DNA of 12,262 nt. It comes from Flavobacteriales bacterium UBA5692. Lineage in GTDB: Bacteria > Bacteroidota > Bacteroidia > Flavobacteriales_D > Sanyastnellaceae. Shown here piece after piece: positions 1 to 6,924 of the stretch. The DNA is taken from NCBI GenBank assembly GCA_002420235.1, contig DIHQ01000066.1, positions 4,231 to 16,492 on the forward strand, written 5' to 3'. Each line of letters starts with the position of its first letter. Position 1 is the stretch's first letter. Under the pieces are notes generated by a model. That model did not search any database, was not told the origin of the DNA, and saw nothing but the letters and a program-made list of their open reading frames with translations. The position numbers were made by a program, and so were the translations under genes.

Positions 1-789
1 GATATTTTTCAGTGGCATCGTCGCAGCGATTCAGGTTCATGGGAACCAACACGTGATGTAGTTGGTGCATCGGCATCGTTAACTCCAAATTTGGGTGATG
101 AATTCATGGTAACTGCCGTCGGGCGCGATGCCAATGAACACCTCGTTCCCGATTCGATTCGATTGTATGCATCTGCTACTGGAACTTGGGAATGGGAGCG
201 CTTGGGAGGTAGCTGGCAATTAGCTTCTAGCGGACTAGAGGTATATGCAGAACCCGGTGCGGAATTGTGGGATGTGGAGGCGCAGGTGTACGATGTTCTT
301 CCCATAGGTTGGCGAACCGAGACGATTCTTCGGCAAGCGCCCGAAATGTTCTCTTGGCTGGGTATGTTGGACCTGAATGTGGAAATCATAATTGGTCTTA
401 TGGTGCTCATTTCCGTTATCAACATGACCTCCGCCTTGCTCATTTTAATTTTGGAACGGCGCCCGATGGTTGGTATACTTAAGGCGCTCGGCATGGCTGA
501 TTCTCAAGTCATGCGTGTGTTTTTTTGGCAAGCTGTGCGCATCATTGGTCGAGGGTTTTTGTGGGGTAATGTAGCAGGCATAGGGCTTGTATTCGTACAG
601 TCCACAACTGGTTGGATTACTTTAAATCCGGAGGCGTATTATTTGGCTGTCGTTCCGGTTCGCATTGATTCGTGGTATTTGGTTATTTTGGAGTTACTGA
701 CGTTCGCAACGTGTGCCTTGATGATGTGGTTGCCTAGTCTGGCGTCACTTCAGATTCGTCCAGCGGAAGCGTTGCGCATGAGCCGTTGA
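1..789 (+). CDS. ABC transporter permease, FtsX/LolE-like (3' part only)
   Basis: The reading frame is open from base 1 to the TGA at 787-789, so this is the C-terminal 262 residues of a longer protein whose start lies outside the window. The first ~120 visible residues look like the extracytoplasmic domain of a MacB/LolE-type permease. They are followed by the FtsX core: a helix at about residues 127-151 (VEIIIGLMVLISVIN...), the cytoplasmic loop with ERRPMVGILKALGM, a second hydrophobic stretch around GRGFLWGNVAGIG, and a third helix before the terminal IRPAEALR. The ILE(R/K)...IGILKALG loop and the final IxPxEALR are hallmarks of this family, which works with a cytoplasmic ATPase to move lipoproteins or other substrates at the inner membrane. 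The substrate cannot be told from this fragment. The partner ATPase is not in the window. Family assignment is firm; the specific role is open. Confidence 0.88.
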   Translation, partial: DIFQWHRRSDSGSWEPTRDVVGASASLTPNLGDEFMVTAVGRDANEHLVPDSIRLYASATGTWEWERLGGSWQLASSGLEVYAEPGAELWDVEAQVYDVLPIGWRTETILRQAPEMFSWLGMLDLNVEIIIGLMVLISVINMTSALLILILERRPMVGILKALGMADSQVMRVFFWQAVRIIGRGFLWGNVAGIGLVFVQSTTGWITLNPEAYYLAVVPVRIDSWYLVILELLTFATCALMMWLPSLASLQIRPAEALRMSR

Positions 790-817
790 ATTCACCGTGA
801 AAAACAACCGGTGAATT
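789..817 (+). terminator. Perfect 9-bp stem-loop after the FtsX permease gene
   Basis: AATTCACCG at 789-797 and its exact reverse complement CGGTGAATT at 809-817 flank an 11-nt A-rich loop. The stem begins on the last base of the permease stop codon. No T-run follows directly (the next bases are GTCAAGAATTTTC), so this is not a classical rho-independent terminator. It may act as a 3'-end-stabilising hairpin, a weak terminator, or an operator for the gene at 868. It lies 37 bp upstream of the candidate -7 box of that gene. Confidence 0.5.
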
Positions 818-853
818 GTCAAGAATTTTCAGTTCATCCTCGGTTCCCAGCAC

Positions 854-861
854 TACCTTTG
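854..861 (+). promoter_or_regulatory. Candidate -7 promoter box of the cysteine/cystathionine synthase gene
   Basis: TACCTTTG is an exact match to the Bacteroidota sigma-A -7 element TAnnTTTG. It ends 6 nt before the ATG at 868, so transcription would begin at or beside the start codon. The -33 region is weak: GTTC at 832-835, 18 nt upstream, instead of TTTG. The call is inferred from sequence only. Confidence 0.45.
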
Positions 862-867
862 GGTGCG

Positions 868-1857
868 ATGCAGGCGTCACGTAATGTTCACTCTAATATC
901 TTGTCGACCATTGGTAATACACCGATGATCAAGCTGCAAAAAATCGTCGACGGATTCCCCTGTCCGGTCTTTGCTAAAGTGGAGTATTTCAATCCAGGTC
1001 ACAGCGTAAAAGATCGAATGGCTCTTCGAATGATGGAAGACGCCGAGGAAAAGGGTTTATTGAAGCCGGGGGGCACTGTCATTGAATGTACTAGCGGGAA
1101 CACAGGGATGGGGCTGGCCTTGGCATGTGCAGTAAAGGGGTATAAGCTCATCTGTACTATGAGCGACAAGCAATCCAAAGAGAAGATTGATATTTTAAAA
1201 GCTATGGGAGCGGAAGTTCATGTGTGCCCGACCAGTGTGGAAGCGGACCACCCGACCAGCTACTATAGCGTAGCCAAGCGCTGCCAGGAAGAAAATCCGA
1301 ATAGTTTCTGGTGCAACCAATATGACAACTTGTCAAATCAAGAGGCGCACTATGCGTCTACAGGGCCAGAAATTTGGGAGCAGACGGAAGGTCGAATTAC
1401 CCACTTCGTTGTGGGTGTGGGCACTGGAGGTACAATTAGTGGTACGGGGCGCTACCTCAAGGATCAAAATCCAGATGTGCAAATCTGGGGCATCGATTCC
1501 TACGGCAGCGTCCTGAAGAAATATCACGAAACGGGCGAGTTTGATGAAAATGAAATTTACCCGTACATCACCGAAGGTGTGGGAGAGGACATTCTACCGG
1601 CAAACGTGGACTTCGAAACCATCGATCACTTTGAAAAGGTGACTGACAAAGACGGAGCTTTGACAGCACGGGAACTCGCTCGAAAGGAGGGGCTTTTTCT
1701 GGGGTACAGTTGCGGTAGCACCTTCCAAGGCCTCCGTCAGTTAAAGAATCGATTGGATCCTACGGATTTGGTCGTGTGTTTGTTCCACGATCACGGCTCA
1801 CGCTACGTGGGGAAGGTTTACAACGACGAGTGGATGGCCAGCCATGGATGGCTGTGA
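868..1857 (+). CDS. PLP-dependent cysteine synthase / cystathionine beta-synthase family protein
   Basis: This fold-type II PLP enzyme has 329 residues from the ATG at 868. It shows IGNTPMIKL (15-23), the Schiff-base lysine in NPGHSVKDR (Lys48), the substrate loop TSGNTG (75-80) and the PLP-phosphate loop GTGGT (185-189). The part after residue 235 (EGVGEDILP) and the end (FHDHGSRYVGKVYNDEWM...GWL) resemble the catalytic core of cystathionine beta-synthase more than CysK. No C-terminal CBS regulatory domains follow. Either activity, cysteine from O-acetylserine and sulfide or cystathionine from serine and homocysteine, fits the sequence. A GTG at 811 would add 19 residues that do not look like the family. 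The ATG at 868 is preferred because IGNTP then sits at the usual distance from the start and a -7 box lies just ahead. The stop abuts the stop of convergent rocD. Confidence 0.9.
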   Translation: MQASRNVHSNILSTIGNTPMIKLQKIVDGFPCPVFAKVEYFNPGHSVKDRMALRMMEDAEEKGLLKPGGTVIECTSGNTGMGLALACAVKGYKLICTMSDKQSKEKIDILKAMGAEVHVCPTSVEADHPTSYYSVAKRCQEENPNSFWCNQYDNLSNQEAHYASTGPEIWEQTEGRITHFVVGVGTGGTISGTGRYLKDQNPDVQIWGIDSYGSVLKKYHETGEFDENEIYPYITEGVGEDILPANVDFETIDHFEKVTDKDGALTARELARKEGLFLGYSCGSTFQGLRQLKNRLDPTDLVVCLFHDHGSRYVGKVYNDEWMASHGWL

Positions 1858-1869
1858 TTACCCTTTTTT
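1839..1869 (+). terminator. Weak terminator-like hairpin inside the end of the synthase gene
   Basis: CAGCCA (1839-1844) pairs with TGGCTG (1849-1854) around a TGGA loop, and a run of six T follows at 1864-1869 after a 9-nt gap. The hairpin lies in the last codons of the synthase gene and the T-run in the last codons of rocD on the other strand. The convergent genes have no intergenic space, so any terminator must sit in coding sequence. The gap before the T-run makes it a poor intrinsic terminator. Confidence 0.3.
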
Positions 1870-3102
1870 AAATTCCAGAACGCTTTTCCGAATGATGCCA
1901 ATGCAGGCCATCAATTCCTCCTCATTCATGACGAGTGGTGGGGCGAAGCGAATGATGTTGCCGTGGGTAGGTTTGGCGAGCAATCCATTATTCTTGAGTG
2001 CCAAGCAAAGGTCCCAAGCCGTTGAACTATCAGGGCTGTCGTTGATGACCACTGCGTTGAGTAGGCCTTTGCCGCGCACGTGTGTGATGAGGTCGGTTTC
2101 AGCAATCAAATCGAGCATAGCAGCCCTAAAGATGTTCCCCATTTTTAAAGCATTTTCGGCGAGCTTTTCGTTGACAATGACTTCTAGAGCAGCTTTTGCA
2201 ACATGGCATGCTAGCGGGTTGCCGCCGAATGTGCTTCCATGTTCGCCTGGTCCAATGCAGAGCATGACCTCATCATCTGCTAAAACGGCAGATACTGGAA
2301 ATACCCCTCCTGAGAGCGCCTTGCCGAGGACTAAGATATCGGGTCGGGCCTCTTCGTAATCGGTAGCTAATAACTTTCCGGTTCGTCCGATTCCTGTCTG
2401 AACTTCGTCGGCAATAAATAAAACATTGTATTTCGTGCAAAGCTGGCGTACACCGGTAAGGTAACCTTCGTCTGGTACAATGACACCAGCTTCTCCTTGA
2501 ATGGGCTCAACCATAAACGCGCAAACATTAGGATCCTGTAATTCCTTCTCAAGCGCCCCAAGATCATTGTAAGGAATCAAGCTGTAGCCTGGCATGTAGG
2601 GTCCGAATCCAGCATAAGATATGGGATCGTCAGAGCTGGAGATTGCAGCCAATGTGCGTCCCCAGAAATTTCCATTCGCGAAAATGATTCGGGCCTGGTT
2701 TTCCGGAATGCCTTTTTTCATATAACCCCATTTTCGGGCCAACTTATTTGAAGTTTCACCACCCTCAACTCCAGTATTCATGGGAAGTACCTTGTCATAT
2801 CCAAACAACTCAGTGACGAATTTTTCGTAAGGGCCTAGGGTGCTGTTGTAGAATGCTCTTGACGTTAACGTTAATGTTTCTGCCTGCTTATTTAGTGCTC
2901 GGATAATGTGAGGATGACAGTGACCTTGATTGACTGCAGAGTATGCGCTTAGAAAATCGAAGTATTTATTTTCCTCCAAATCCCAAACGTAAATACCTTC
3001 ACCTCGATGTAGCACAACTGGTAAAGGATGATAGTTGTGGGCACCGAAGTCGTTTTCCATTTGCATGGCTTGTGACGAATCGCGTGGTTGGGTCCATTTC
3101 AT
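1858..3102 (-). CDS. rocD: Ornithine aminotransferase (ornithine--oxo-acid transaminase)
   Basis: This 414-residue class III PLP aminotransferase transfers the delta-amino group of ornithine to 2-oxoglutarate, giving glutamate semialdehyde for proline or glutamate metabolism. Visible signatures are GAHNYHPLPVVL (20-31), DFLSAYSAVNQGHCHP (49-64), MNTGVEGGET (108-117), VEPIQGEAG (198-206), ADEVQTGIGRTG (231-242) and the PLP lysine in LGKALSGG (Lys261). The length is normal for the family. The start at 3102 places 19 residues before GAHNYHP, as in typical homologues. In-frame ATGs at 3066 and 3060 would be short alternatives. A -7 box lies only 4 nt upstream. The gene is divergent from ndk (139 bp between them) and convergent with the synthase gene with no intervening base. 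Confidence 0.95.
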   Translation of the reverse strand: MKWTQPRDSSQAMQMENDFGAHNYHPLPVVLHRGEGIYVWDLEENKYFDFLSAYSAVNQGHCHPHIIRALNKQAETLTLTSRAFYNSTLGPYEKFVTELFGYDKVLPMNTGVEGGETSNKLARKWGYMKKGIPENQARIIFANGNFWGRTLAAISSSDDPISYAGFGPYMPGYSLIPYNDLGALEKELQDPNVCAFMVEPIQGEAGVIVPDEGYLTGVRQLCTKYNVLFIADEVQTGIGRTGKLLATDYEEARPDILVLGKALSGGVFPVSAVLADDEVMLCIGPGEHGSTFGGNPLACHVAKAALEVIVNEKLAENALKMGNIFRAAMLDLIAETDLITHVRGKGLLNAVVINDSPDSSTAWDLCLALKNNGLLAKPTHGNIIRFAPPLVMNEEELMACIGIIRKSVLEFKKG

Positions 3103-3106
3103 TTGG

Positions 3107-3114
3107 CAAAGATA
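3107..3114 (-). promoter_or_regulatory. Candidate -7 promoter box of rocD
   Basis: On the minus strand TATCTTTG exactly matches TAnnTTTG and ends 4 nt before the rocD ATG. No convincing TTG is found about 19 nt further upstream, so -33 support is lacking. If used, the transcript would start at or just inside the annotated start codon. Confidence 0.42.
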
Positions 3115-3143
3115 TGGCAGGGGGCATCACTGTTATGATGAGA

Positions 3144-3185
3144 AGGCGAAGGTGTACAGGTGCCTACAAGCACTTATTTTCGCCT
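3144..3185. repeat. Interrupted inverted repeat between the rocD and ndk promoters
   Basis: AGGCGAA (3144-3150) and TTCGCCT (3179-3185) are perfect 7-bp complements 28 nt apart, with a further GTG/CAC pair inside. The element sits between the divergent rocD and ndk promoter candidates and just upstream of the ndk -33 TTG. It could be an operator or a fortuitous repeat; no known regulator site was recognised. Confidence 0.25.
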
Positions 3186-3189
3186 CGAA

Positions 3190-3219
3190 TTGATGCTAAA
3201 AAAATGCGGAGTATTTTTA
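3190..3219 (+). promoter_or_regulatory. Candidate ndk promoter
   Basis: TTG at 3190-3192 and TATTTTTA at 3212-3219 (one mismatch to TAnnTTTG) are 19 nt apart, the usual Bacteroidota spacing. A start site would fall near 3224-3227, giving a leader of roughly 15-18 nt before the ndk ATG. Confidence 0.4.
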
Positions 3220-3241
3220 CACCCCAAGTCATACCGATACC

Positions 3242-3661
3242 ATGTCCACAAAACGCACATTCACCATGATTAAGCCCGACGCCACAGGCGCGGGATACAC
3301 AGGGAAAATCATTGACCGGATCATCAATGCGGGATTTACGATCAAAGCGATGAAGTGGACTCAATTGAGCATTGATGATGCTAAATCATTTTACCACGTC
3401 CATTCAGAGCGACCATTCTTTGATGACTTGACGAAGTACATGTCCAGCGCACCCATCGTTGCTGCCATCCTGGAAAAAGATAATGCGGTGTCCGACTTCC
3501 GGAGTCTTATTGGGGCAACTGACCCTTCCCAGGCAGCACCAGGAACAATCCGCGCTGATTTTGCCGAGAGCATTTCAGCCAACGCCATTCACGGATCAGA
3601 TAGCGATGAAAATGCAGCTATCGAAGGATCTTTTTACTTCAGCGCCCGCGAGCTCGCCTAA
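3242..3661 (+). CDS. ndk: Nucleoside-diphosphate kinase
   Basis: This protein of 139 residues has the normal length for bacterial Ndk. It begins RTFTMIKPDA (5-14), and the active-site histidine is His117 in NAIHGSDS (114-121). Other conserved stretches are ERPFFDDL (56-63), the PIVAAIL strand (71-77) and GATDPSQAAPGTIR (91-104). The enzyme transfers the gamma-phosphate from ATP to NDPs and dNDPs through a phosphohistidine, balancing nucleotide triphosphate pools in the cytoplasm. It is apparently monocistronic: it diverges from rocD, converges on the helicase gene with 46 bp between them, and is followed by a hairpin. No Shine-Dalgarno sequence precedes the ATG. Confidence 0.96.
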   Translation: MSTKRTFTMIKPDATGAGYTGKIIDRIINAGFTIKAMKWTQLSIDDAKSFYHVHSERPFFDDLTKYMSSAPIVAAILEKDNAVSDFRSLIGATDPSQAAPGTIRADFAESISANAIHGSDSDENAAIEGSFYFSARELA

Positions 3662-3672
3662 AATGAAATTTG

Positions 3673-3709
3673 GATTCATCTAAAAAGGTGAATCATTGTG
3701 CGGTTTTTT
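3673..3709 (+). terminator. Probable terminator between ndk and the convergent helicase gene
   Basis: GATTCATC (3673-3680) pairs with GGTGAATC (3687-3694) through eight pairs including one G-U, around the loop TAAAAA. Six T follow at 3704-3709 after a 9-nt gap. It lies in the 46-bp gap between the two convergent genes, so it may serve both strands. It resembles the hairpin at 789-817. Confidence 0.5.
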
Positions 3710-5156
3710 ATTCGAAAAAATCGTCTGAGAAATTGACTAGAGCTAGCTCAGTTTGTGCCCTGGTAAACGCAGTGTATAGCCATCTGAGCCATTCGATGTT
3801 GAGGGTTTCCTCCGCCACGTATCCCGGGTCGATGATGACGGATTTCCATTGCCCACCTTGAGCTTTGTGACAAGTGATTGACCAAGCGAATTTGACCTGT
3901 AAAGCTTGGAAACATTCGTCACTTTTTACTGCTTTACGAATCGCGGACTTGGAGCCCAAATGGATGTAATCCTCAGCTATGGCTTCTTGGAGGATTTGAA
4001 CGTCTGCATACGGAACGGAAGGCAGGTCGGATTCCAGAATACCGAGGTTGACAGTGACTTCAAAAACACCCCATGAGGGAGCGTCTGCGAACCCCACCTC
4101 GATGCGGGCGAATTGCACTCCGTAGCGTTCGAATTGCTTGATCACCTTCGAAACGATGACCACATCGCCATTCGCGAGAAGCGAGGTTGGCACTGTATCC
4201 GCCGCCGCGAGCCAGTAGTAATTGTTTTTGACAACCATTAGTCGGTCTCCAGCTTCGAGGGATTCTTCGCGCCACAAAATGCGGTGCCGGATTTGTTGGT
4301 TGTAAGCTTGGGCGCGTTTGTTGGAGCGGGTGATGATACCCACGTTGTCTTCTCCATATTGGTCGAAAGCCGCTTCGATGTACTCTTGCATGTCATAAGC
4401 GTTGATTTGTCGGACATCGCTCATGCCATCAAATTTGAATCGAGGCCTTTGGGCGACGCCCGACTCAATCTGCAATCGCAGTCGATGGGCATTGAAGAGG
4501 ATACCGCTGTCCATTTCTTGCCTAACCACATCGGTCAGGCGCACTGTTGCGACGGTTAAGGAAAAGTCACTTCGCATTTGATTTTCGTTCAATGCGGGAC
4601 TTTCCGACTCTCCCACAGGCGGCAGTTGCGCATCGTCTCCGACCAAAATCAGCCGGCACCCTTCGCTGCTGAATACGAATTCCATTAGGTCATCGAGGAG
4701 GCTGCGGTACTGCATGCCTGAGACGTCGCTGCGCTGACGACCTTCTCCAATCATCGATGCCTCATCCACGATGAAGACGGTGTTCTCCCGTGTGTTAGGT
4801 GCAAGACCGAACGCTGGGTTGCCATCGCCGCTGCTTTTGGTACGGTAGATGTGGCGGTGAATAGTCGAGGCGTACTGGTGCGCGTACGACTGCATCACCT
4901 TGGCTGCTCGACCAGTAGGCGCTAATAGCACGGTATTTTGTCCGTATTCTCGGAGAACCTTAACTAGTGCCCCGATACTCGTGGTTTTACCCGTACCTGC
5001 ATACCCTCGGATCATGATGGCGCATCGAGGTTTTGGACTGCAGTGAAAACGAGCCAGCGCATGAATTAGTCTCCCTTGACCTTCTGTCGGCGAATGGGGA
5101 AAATGCCGAGCTAAACTATCGATAAACGCCTCAATTTGCGCGGAGGGTTCAACCAT
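3708..5156 (-). CDS. ATP-dependent DNA helicase, RecD/Dda-like (SF1B)
   Basis: This 482-residue protein has the superfamily 1 helicase motifs in order: Q-type PTEGQ (23-27), Walker A GYAGTGKTT (51-59), motif Ia LLAPTGRAAKVM (77-88), Walker B VDEASM (130-135), motif III LILVGDDAQLPPVG (169-182), the UvrD-like C-terminal motif SITCHKAQG (426-434), and motif VI YTAFTRA with its arginine finger (461-467). RecD and Dda enzymes of this type move 5' to 3' on single-stranded DNA. No RecB/RecC partner and no nuclease domain are present, so this is the stand-alone helicase common in Bacteroidota, probably used in repair or replication restart. It diverges from the membrane-protein operon at 5298 (141 bp between starts) and converges on ndk. 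All key ATPase residues are present. Confidence 0.92.
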   Translation of the reverse strand: MVEPSAQIEAFIDSLARHFPHSPTEGQGRLIHALARFHCSPKPRCAIMIRGYAGTGKTTSIGALVKVLREYGQNTVLLAPTGRAAKVMQSYAHQYASTIHRHIYRTKSSGDGNPAFGLAPNTRENTVFIVDEASMIGEGRQRSDVSGMQYRSLLDDLMEFVFSSEGCRLILVGDDAQLPPVGESESPALNENQMRSDFSLTVATVRLTDVVRQEMDSGILFNAHRLRLQIESGVAQRPRFKFDGMSDVRQINAYDMQEYIEAAFDQYGEDNVGIITRSNKRAQAYNQQIRHRILWREESLEAGDRLMVVKNNYYWLAAADTVPTSLLANGDVVIVSKVIKQFERYGVQFARIEVGFADAPSWGVFEVTVNLGILESDLPSVPYADVQILQEAIAEDYIHLGSKSAIRKAVKSDECFQALQVKFAWSITCHKAQGGQWKSVIIDPGYVAEETLNIEWLRWLYTAFTRAQTELALVNFSDDFFE

Positions 5157-5161
5157 GAAAG

Positions 5162-5193
5162 CGAAGGTAGGTGGCGGGCGTTTTGAAATGAAA
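5162..5193 (-). promoter_or_regulatory. Candidate promoter of the helicase gene
   Basis: On the minus strand TACCTTCG (5169 down to 5162) differs from TAnnTTTG at one base and ends 5 nt before the helicase ATG. TTTC (5193 down to 5190) lies 20 nt upstream as a possible -33 element (TTTG expected). The implied transcript would be leaderless or nearly so. Confidence 0.38.
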
Positions 5194-5214
5194 GAAACTT
5201 CCTCAGCTGTGGAA

Positions 5215-5245
5215 TTTGTGGACGTCGGTAATCGTTGTAAATTCG
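5215..5245 (+). promoter_or_regulatory. Candidate promoter of the five-gene operon 5298-9347
   Basis: TTTG at 5215-5218 is a full -33 match. It is followed after exactly 19 nt by TAAATTCG at 5238-5245, one mismatch from TAnnTTTG. This is the best two-part Bacteroidota promoter match in the window. Transcription would begin near 5250, leaving a leader of about 45 nt with a small CATTT/AAATG hairpin at 5281-5295 directly ahead of the ATG at 5298. Confidence 0.5.
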
Positions 5246-5297
5246 CATCCGGTCATGGCATGGGCATAGCACGTCAGCGCCATTTGAATGAAATGCG

Positions 5298-6179
5298 ATG
5301 GATACCTTCTTCAAAGAAATAAACAAGTACGTTGTCTCGATTTTTCTGATGTTCGCGGGATTGAGTTTTTTGGTGAAGTACATGAGCGGCGATGAATTGG
5401 AAAGTCAGCCCGTTGCTATGCTTTTGGCTTCGCTCGCTCTGATTGCCGTTGGTGTTCTGGCTATGCCTGTTGTGCTTGAACGTTTGAACAGCTTGCACTA
5501 CCGCATTTTAATGTCAGTCGGTGCCGTTTGTGCAATTGGTTTGGGTTACGCCGTGTTTTACAGTGTTGACGAGGAAATTGAATTCCGTGAGTTGAAGGCA
5601 CGCATTGATGCCGAAACGGTTCAGGCGCTGAAGGATATCCGAGATGCACAGGACGCATACCACGAAATTTATGGTGCGTACTGCAACGACTTCGACTCGT
5701 TGCAGACATTTTTATTCCAAGAGGTCATTCCGGTGAGCTTCAACATGGGTTCATTTAATGACACACTGCTAGAGGATAAAAGCCGGGAAATGGGTCTAGT
5801 CCTCACCCGCGAAGAGCTGGGGCCAAAGGCGGAGGAGTTGGGAATTACAGAAGATGATTTTCTCAAACTTATTTCGGAAGATAGCACCACGTACAAGGTG
5901 CGTGACGTAATCTACACCTCGTTCTACGCGGAGAATTTCACCCCTGAAATCCGCGAGGCGAAGCGCCTGCCGCGTGTTGCTGTGGATAGCCTTTGGTTCA
6001 ATCCTTTGACAGGAGAGCGATTTATGCTTGAGACGGACATCGTAGAATCGGGAGGCCTGACCTTGTCGACGGTATTGGTAAAGGATCCTACGCCTTTTGG
6101 CCGGGAGAAAGTAAAAAAAGATACCTTGCGGTTTGGCTCTCTGACGGAGTCGCACACCGATGGTAACTGGCGAAACTGA
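5298..6179 (+). CDS. Conserved Bacteroidota membrane protein, three N-terminal helices, unknown function
   Basis: The protein has 293 residues. Three hydrophobic helices are visible at about 11-28, 39-60 and 70-90, followed by a charged helix and a ~190-residue soluble domain. That domain starts with KDIRDAQDAYHEIYGAYCNDFDSL (from residue 112 on), reminiscent of the RxxQxAYxxxxGxYxxDFDxL motif of many Bacteroidota hypothetical proteins and loosely of pseudopilin C-terminal domains. Near the end it reads YKVRDVIYTSFY, PRVAVDSLWF and finally LRFGSLTESHTDGNW. I recognise this combination as a conserved but uncharacterised Bacteroidota family. It has no catalytic motif and no signal peptide other than the first helix. 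It is the first gene of a five-gene run, overlapping the DUF3822 gene by 20 bp, so co-expression with rsmD and coaD is likely. The function is not known to me. Confidence 0.8.
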   Translation: MDTFFKEINKYVVSIFLMFAGLSFLVKYMSGDELESQPVAMLLASLALIAVGVLAMPVVLERLNSLHYRILMSVGAVCAIGLGYAVFYSVDEEIEFRELKARIDAETVQALKDIRDAQDAYHEIYGAYCNDFDSLQTFLFQEVIPVSFNMGSFNDTLLEDKSREMGLVLTREELGPKAEELGITEDDFLKLISEDSTTYKVRDVIYTSFYAENFTPEIREAKRLPRVAVDSLWFNPLTGERFMLETDIVESGGLTLSTVLVKDPTPFGREKVKKDTLRFGSLTESHTDGNWRN

Positions 6180-6924
6180 TCCCACTGCATTCGACGGAAC
6201 CCTGCTTGTTGGCTGGGACGGGGAGAGGGTGCATTGGATTGCAGTCGGTGATATGGGTGTCATCGAGCAAGGTTTCGAAGTGGGTATTGGTTATCTCAAT
6301 GAACTTTCTCATCGTTTTTCAGCCGCTTCCTCGGTTAAATTGAGTTTGCTACGTCCTCTTTGCTCATTGATGCCTGACTCAGTAGCAGCCGGTATTGAGT
6401 CGAGCGTATTCGTGTTGCAACACGGATCTCAAAATCAGACCGAGACCAATCGAACGTTCTTGTCACATCGGGTAGGCGATGGCCTAGCGTTGATTGAATC
6501 TGGACATTTTGGTGCTGATGACCCTTTTTTGAAAGCTTTTCCGTTGGGGCAATGGGTGTCTTCAACGCTGGCGGCAATTGAGTTGGGAATAAATGAAGCT
6601 CGGGACTGCGAAGAAACGCACACGGTTCGTGTGGATCTGGCTCACGGACGTGCGCTAATGATGCGATTCGATGCCGATGCACTGAGGTGGTGCTCAGTCA
6701 CTGAAGATGTGGAAGGTGACGGCGTTCTTTATCATGTGGTGAATTCATTTCACCGTGAAGGGCTGGACCCCACGGGACTGAGATGCGAGGTTGTTTTCTC
6801 AGGTGGCATCGATCAGAGGTCTTCCATTCTCAAGCAGTTCAAACGGTTCTTTGAATCTGTCAAAGTGGAACAGTCGCAGGCAGAACTTGGCGAATCTTCC
6901 TTGCTTATTCATCTTCTGAAATGA
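6160..6924 (+). CDS. DUF3822 family protein
   Basis: This 254-residue soluble protein has no signal peptide or membrane segment. I assign it to DUF3822 from its size, its position directly before rsmD (the usual Bacteroidota arrangement) and the pattern of the second half. In that half, strand pairs such as HTVRVDLAHGRALMMRFD are followed by a YHVVNSFHREGLDPTGLRCEVVFSGG segment, matching the family's helix, 'LdP' and beta-strand-ending-in-G layout. DUF3822 proteins are predicted to have an actin-like (ASKHA) fold, but no biochemical role is known to me. The ATG at 6160 overlaps the previous gene by 20 bp, and the stop overlaps the rsmD ATG as ATGA, suggesting translational coupling at both ends. 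The assignment is moderately sure because sequence conservation in the family is low. Confidence 0.62.
   Translation: MVTGETDPTAFDGTLLVGWDGERVHWIAVGDMGVIEQGFEVGIGYLNELSHRFSAASSVKLSLLRPLCSLMPDSVAAGIESSVFVLQHGSQNQTETNRTFLSHRVGDGLALIESGHFGADDPFLKAFPLGQWVSSTLAAIELGINEARDCEETHTVRVDLAHGRALMMRFDADALRWCSVTEDVEGDGVLYHVVNSFHREGLDPTGLRCEVVFSGGIDQRSSILKQFKRFFESVKVEQSQAELGESSLLIHLLK

Noticed and set aside
9..494. 161-codon minus-strand frame opposite the FtsX permease
   Set aside because: It is antisense to a clear permease, its Ser/Arg-rich product has no recognisable motif, and no promoter was seen for it.
811..867. GTG-initiated extension of the synthase
   Set aside because: The 19 extra residues do not resemble the family, the GTG lies in the hairpin stem, and a promoter box falls inside the extension.
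1844..2359. 171-codon plus-strand frame opposite rocD
   Set aside because: It lies fully antisense to an unmistakable ornithine aminotransferase and its product matches no family I know. Long antisense frames are common opposite coding DNA.
3708..5156. Helicase gene as part of a defence system or mobile element
   Set aside because: The neighbours are housekeeping genes and no nuclease, methylase, reverse transcriptase or integrase is nearby. The protein looks like the stand-alone RecD-like helicase usual in Bacteroidota chromosomes.
5796..6263. 155-codon minus-strand frame opposite the membrane-protein/DUF3822 junction
   Set aside because: It is antisense to two overlapping operon genes, and the product has the low-complexity, basic look of a shadow frame.
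6738..6754. GGTGAA/TTCACC hairpin inside the DUF3822 gene
   Set aside because: It is in mid-gene with ordinary codons (VVNSFH), has no T-run, and is most likely coincidence despite its likeness to the two gene-end hairpins.
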